A DNA stretch of 64,000 nt. Origin: Segetibacter aerophilus. Its GTDB lineage: Bacteria > Bacteroidota > Bacteroidia > Chitinophagales > Chitinophagaceae. Made by a program: the position numbers and the translations under genes. The stretch covers positions 124,001-188,000 of the forward strand of contig NZ_BJYT01000007.1 of NCBI RefSeq assembly GCF_007991655.1, read 5' to 3'. The number at the start of each line of letters is the position of its first letter. Within the stretch, counting starts at the first letter, position 1. Positions 61,968-64,000 of the stretch are shown one piece after another. The notes beneath the pieces are model-generated. The model was not told where the DNA came from. It did not search any database and worked only from the letters and a program-made list of their open reading frames with translations.

Positions 61968-63046
61968 CAAAATCCCCCTCCCTTCAGTCTCAATCCCGCC
62001 GTCTCTTCCAGCCCAAACATCAAATTCATATTTTGAACTGCCTGCCCGCTTGCGCCTTTTAGCAGGTTGTCTATTGCTGAGTGTACGACAATTTTTTCTT
62101 CTGCTTTTTCGATATGAATTAAGCACTTGTTTGTGTTGACTACTTGCTTCAGATCGATCATTGTCTCACTTACATGAGTGAAAGGCTCATGCTGGTAAAA
62201 GTCTTTATATAATTGGTTCACCTCGTTCAATGAAAGATTGCAATCGATAGTAGAACTGATATAAATACCTCTTGGAAAATCACCTCGCCAGGGAACGAAG
62301 TATAGTCCACTTTTTGTTTCTGATGAAGTTGAAAAAGATCCCTGCAACTGTTGTAACGATTGAGTAATCTCCTTTAAATGCTGGTGAGTTAAAGTTTTGT
62401 AGGCCGAGATATTATTTGCTCTCCAACTAAAATGTGTTGTTGCTGATAAACTTTGCCCGGCACCAGTAGAGCCGGTAATGCCGGTTGTATAGATCTCTTT
62501 TAGTAGTCCGGCCTTTGCCAACGGCAATAATCCTAACTGAATTGCAGAAGCAAAGCAACCTGGATTAGCAATGTTCTCTGCCGACTTAATTTGTTCTTTA
62601 TTTAGCTCCGGAAGGCCATAAACAAAACTTCTCTCTTCAAAGTTTGCGTTAGCAGCAACCCTGAAGTCCTGACTTAGGTCTATCAATTTTACTCCCTTTA
62701 GAGATGGGGCTTCTTCGGCTAGAAATTTCTTCGCATCTCCATGACCAACGCACAAAAACAAAACATCAATATCGTTGGAGAGTTCTGATGAAAAGGCTAT
62801 ATCAGTCTCACCCAATAGGTCAGCATGAACTGAAGCAACAGGCTTGCCGGCGTTACTTTTACTGTTTATGAAAGAGATTTGAACATTTGGATGATTGATC
62901 AAAATGCGGATTAATTCTCCACCGGTATAGCCGGCTCCACCAATTATTCCAACCCGAAGCCCCCCCGCCCCTAAAGGGGAGCTTGAGTTTGCACCCGACA
63001 AAGGGGAGTATAAAAAGTTGTTTAGATGATCTCTTCTTAAAAACAT
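61967..63046 (-). CDS. argC: N-acyl-gamma-glutamyl-phosphate reductase
   Basis: The 359-residue product has the dinucleotide-binding GIIGGAGYTGGELIRIL near residue 34, the active-site Cys in IANPGCFASAIQLGLLPL, and TGITGSTGAGQSLSATTHFSWRANN, all typical of ArgC. It reduces acylglutamyl phosphate to the semialdehyde. The N-terminus is about 30 residues longer than usual: YSPLSGANSSSPLGAGGLR is coded by two G-rich repeats. An unseen internal start is possible, but no ATG lies between the repeats and the Rossmann motif. The C-terminal LKGGGF also reads through a G-rich run. Confidence 0.93.
   Translation of the reverse strand: MFLRRDHLNNFLYSPLSGANSSSPLGAGGLRVGIIGGAGYTGGELIRILINHPNVQISFINSKSNAGKPVASVHADLLGETDIAFSSELSNDIDVLFLCVGHGDAKKFLAEEAPSLKGVKLIDLSQDFRVAANANFEERSFVYGLPELNKEQIKSAENIANPGCFASAIQLGLLPLAKAGLLKEIYTTGITGSTGAGQSLSATTHFSWRANNISAYKTLTHQHLKEITQSLQQLQGSFSTSSETKSGLYFVPWRGDFPRGIYISSTIDCNLSLNEVNQLYKDFYQHEPFTHVSETMIDLKQVVNTNKCLIHIEKAEEKIVVHSAIDNLLKGASGQAVQNMNLMFGLEETAGLRLKGGGF
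62955..63010 (-). repeat. two G-rich palindromic repeats at the argC 5' end
   Basis: On the minus strand CTCCCCTTTGTCGGG is followed by CTCCCCTTTAGGGGC and a run of seven Gs. They are read in frame before the Rossmann motif of ArgC. The second closely matches the unit inside argF'. Confidence 0.65.
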
Positions 63047-63112
63047 ATTAGTTGATTGTTAACAATGGTCTTAGAAAACTTCTGCTTTCTATTTTTAGCC
63101 GCGGTTACCCTT

Positions 63113-63487
63113 CTATACCAGGTTATGGCGATCGCTGCTGGTAGAGGGTTGAGAGATAACAAGGAACTCTAGTGCGCCTTCGTCTTTATTCATTATTCTG
63201 TGTCGTCGACCTGCTTCAAGGTGCAATCCTTCTCCCTCGTGTACAATCACGATTACTTCGTCTACTTCGAAAACTGCCCTGCCTTTTAGTATGTAGAAAA
63301 ATTGCTGTGATTGCTTGTGATAGTGTAAAATCTCTTCAGCGCCATGGGGCATCTTCTCATGTTTTATACTCAGGCTGTCGTTGTTCAATAAGTTCCAGGC
63401 TTCACAATTTTTACCCCATACATATTTGGTCGCGTTTGAAGTTGAAACGACTGCAGGAGGAGGGTTTGTTTGAATGTTTTTTAACAC
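63113..63487 (-). CDS. Cupin-domain protein in the arginine cluster
   Basis: The 124-residue single cupin carries EEILHYHKQSQQFFYILKGRAVFEVDE as the first motif (two metal His) and GEGLHLEAGRRHRIMNKDE as the second. It is cytoplasmic and probably binds a metal and a small ligand. It lies between argG and argC in the same direction, 66 bp before argC, so it is probably co-expressed. A role in arginine metabolism is possible but not shown by the sequence. A dispersed repeat separates it from argG. Confidence 0.8.
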   Translation of the reverse strand: MLKNIQTNPPPAVVSTSNATKYVWGKNCEAWNLLNNDSLSIKHEKMPHGAEEILHYHKQSQQFFYILKGRAVFEVDEVIVIVHEGEGLHLEAGRRHRIMNKDEGALEFLVISQPSTSSDRHNLV

Positions 63488-63537
63488 TAAAAACGTTTTT
63501 GACTAAAGTGAAAGAGTAGCTGAAAAGATTGATTTAC

Positions 63538-63586
63538 GTACAAGAGTGCGACGCAACCGAAGCTTGATAGTACCACTAAGGCGGGC
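63538..63586 (+). repeat. dispersed covarying repeat, copy 14
   Basis: GTACAAG, AGT, core GCGACGC (63548-63554), AACCGAAG, 18 bp, GCGGGC. It lies between argG and the cupin gene. Confidence 0.8.
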
Positions 63587-63598
63587 TACCAAAATGTT

Positions 63599-64000
63599 CT
63601 AACTCTCTTTTGTACTATCCTTTACCTGGTGCCAGATCATTGTTTGGTTACCAAAGATCTTACTGAATCCTCGAACATCATCGCCTGTCCAGCCGGTATT
63701 CATTTCGCCGTATTTACCAAATTTAGCACTCATTAAATCGAACTTGGAGTCAATACCAATGATGTGAAAGTGGTAAGGCTTCAACTGTACAAACACATCG
63801 CCTGTTACGTTCTTTTGGGTATTCTGCAAAAAGGCCTCTATATCTCTCATAACAGGATCCATAATCTGGCCCTCGTGCAACCAGTTTCCGTAGAAAATAG
63901 CCAGTTGGTCTTTCCAGTTCAGTTGCCATTTAGTAAGCACGTGCTTTTCTAAAGCATGATGTGCTTTTAAGATGACCATGGGAGCAGCGGCTTCGAAACC
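63599..64000 (-). CDS. argG: Argininosuccinate synthase, C-terminal part (cut by window)
   Basis: The frame is open to the right edge; 133 residues are visible, beginning GFEAAAPMVILKAHHALEKHVLT. FDLMSAKFGKYGEMNTGWTGDDVRGF is the conserved C-terminal block of Bacteroidota argininosuccinate synthases. The enzyme joins citrulline and aspartate using ATP. An ATG at 63979 is internal, not the start. It is the most upstream visible gene of the leftward arginine cluster; a dispersed repeat lies just after it. Confidence 0.88.
   Translation of the reverse strand, partial: GFEAAAPMVILKAHHALEKHVLTKWQLNWKDQLAIFYGNWLHEGQIMDPVMRDIEAFLQNTQKNVTGDVFVQLKPYHFHIIGIDSKFDLMSAKFGKYGEMNTGWTGDDVRGFSKIFGNQTMIWHQVKDSTKES

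Noticed and set aside
1-64000. CRISPR arrays, tRNA or rRNA genes, prophage or IS elements
   Set aside because: I looked for regular direct repeats with spacers, rRNA-like conserved blocks and transposase or integrase motifs and found none; the dispersed repeat has no transposase gene in the window.

Overview
The window looks like a chromosomal segment of a Bacteroidota bacterium, most likely a member of the Chitinophagaceae. The reasons are the acylated-ornithine type of arginine cluster, menaquinone synthesis through MqnC, an ECF sigma factor gene overlapping a membrane/beta-barrel gene, many lipoproteins with FxSC-type lipoboxes, YceI and DUF5777-type proteins, haem c sugar dehydrogenases, and start codons with little Shine-Dalgarno signal. 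Placement below phylum level is inference. I see no rRNA, tRNA, CRISPR array, transposase or phage gene.

Layout. 1-7.4 kb: 3' part of a PurF-type amidotransferase, a SixA-like phosphatase, NhaA, a methionine-type aminotransferase and a large lipoprotein. 7.4-13.1 kb: a leftward adaptor-RND-TolC efflux operon. 13.3-18 kb: an M23 lipoprotein, a nucleoid-associated protein, two small proteins and MqnC. 18-27.2 kb: a PDZ aspartyl protease, a cupin, a sugar isomerase-like protein, methylglyoxal synthase, an MFS carrier, an FG-GAP protein and a multidomain PQQ/cytochrome dehydrogenase. 27.6-31.9 kb: a six-gene rightward operon (ECF sigma, transmembrane-plus-barrel fusion, OB-fold, haem c lipoprotein, YceI, DUF5777 barrel) closed by a clear terminator. 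32-38.4 kb: DUF3891, a GH95-like hydrolase, a small membrane protein and two exported proteins of unknown role. 38.6-48.3 kb: a TIR-TM-discoidin-like protein, a GlcD/GlcF-type oxidase, an isomerase plus haem dehydrogenase pair, and a GAF histidine kinase. 48.5-55.4 kb: a heterodimeric ABC exporter, SbcD and a 7TM histidine kinase. 55.4-64 kb: a leftward arginine cluster argG(partial)-cupin-argC-[four-helix cassette]-argD-argF'-argB-argE-unknown-argH.

Two themes cut across the genes. First, a short intergenic repeat occurs 14 times. Its 7-bp core is GTGACAC or GCGACGC, so two symmetric positions change together, and a second half-site lies 17-18 bp further on. Copies occur in both orientations, almost always between genes. 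Second, the arginine cluster carries repeat-derived DNA inside its genes: G-rich palindromes read in frame in argF' and argC, a repeat-like stretch in argB, and a frameshifted four-helix-bundle gene bracketed by inverted short repeats between argD and argC.

Biochemically, the cluster probably runs on succinylated intermediates: the residue of the ornithine transcarbamylase that separates acetyl- from succinyl-ornithine users is Val90, not Glu.
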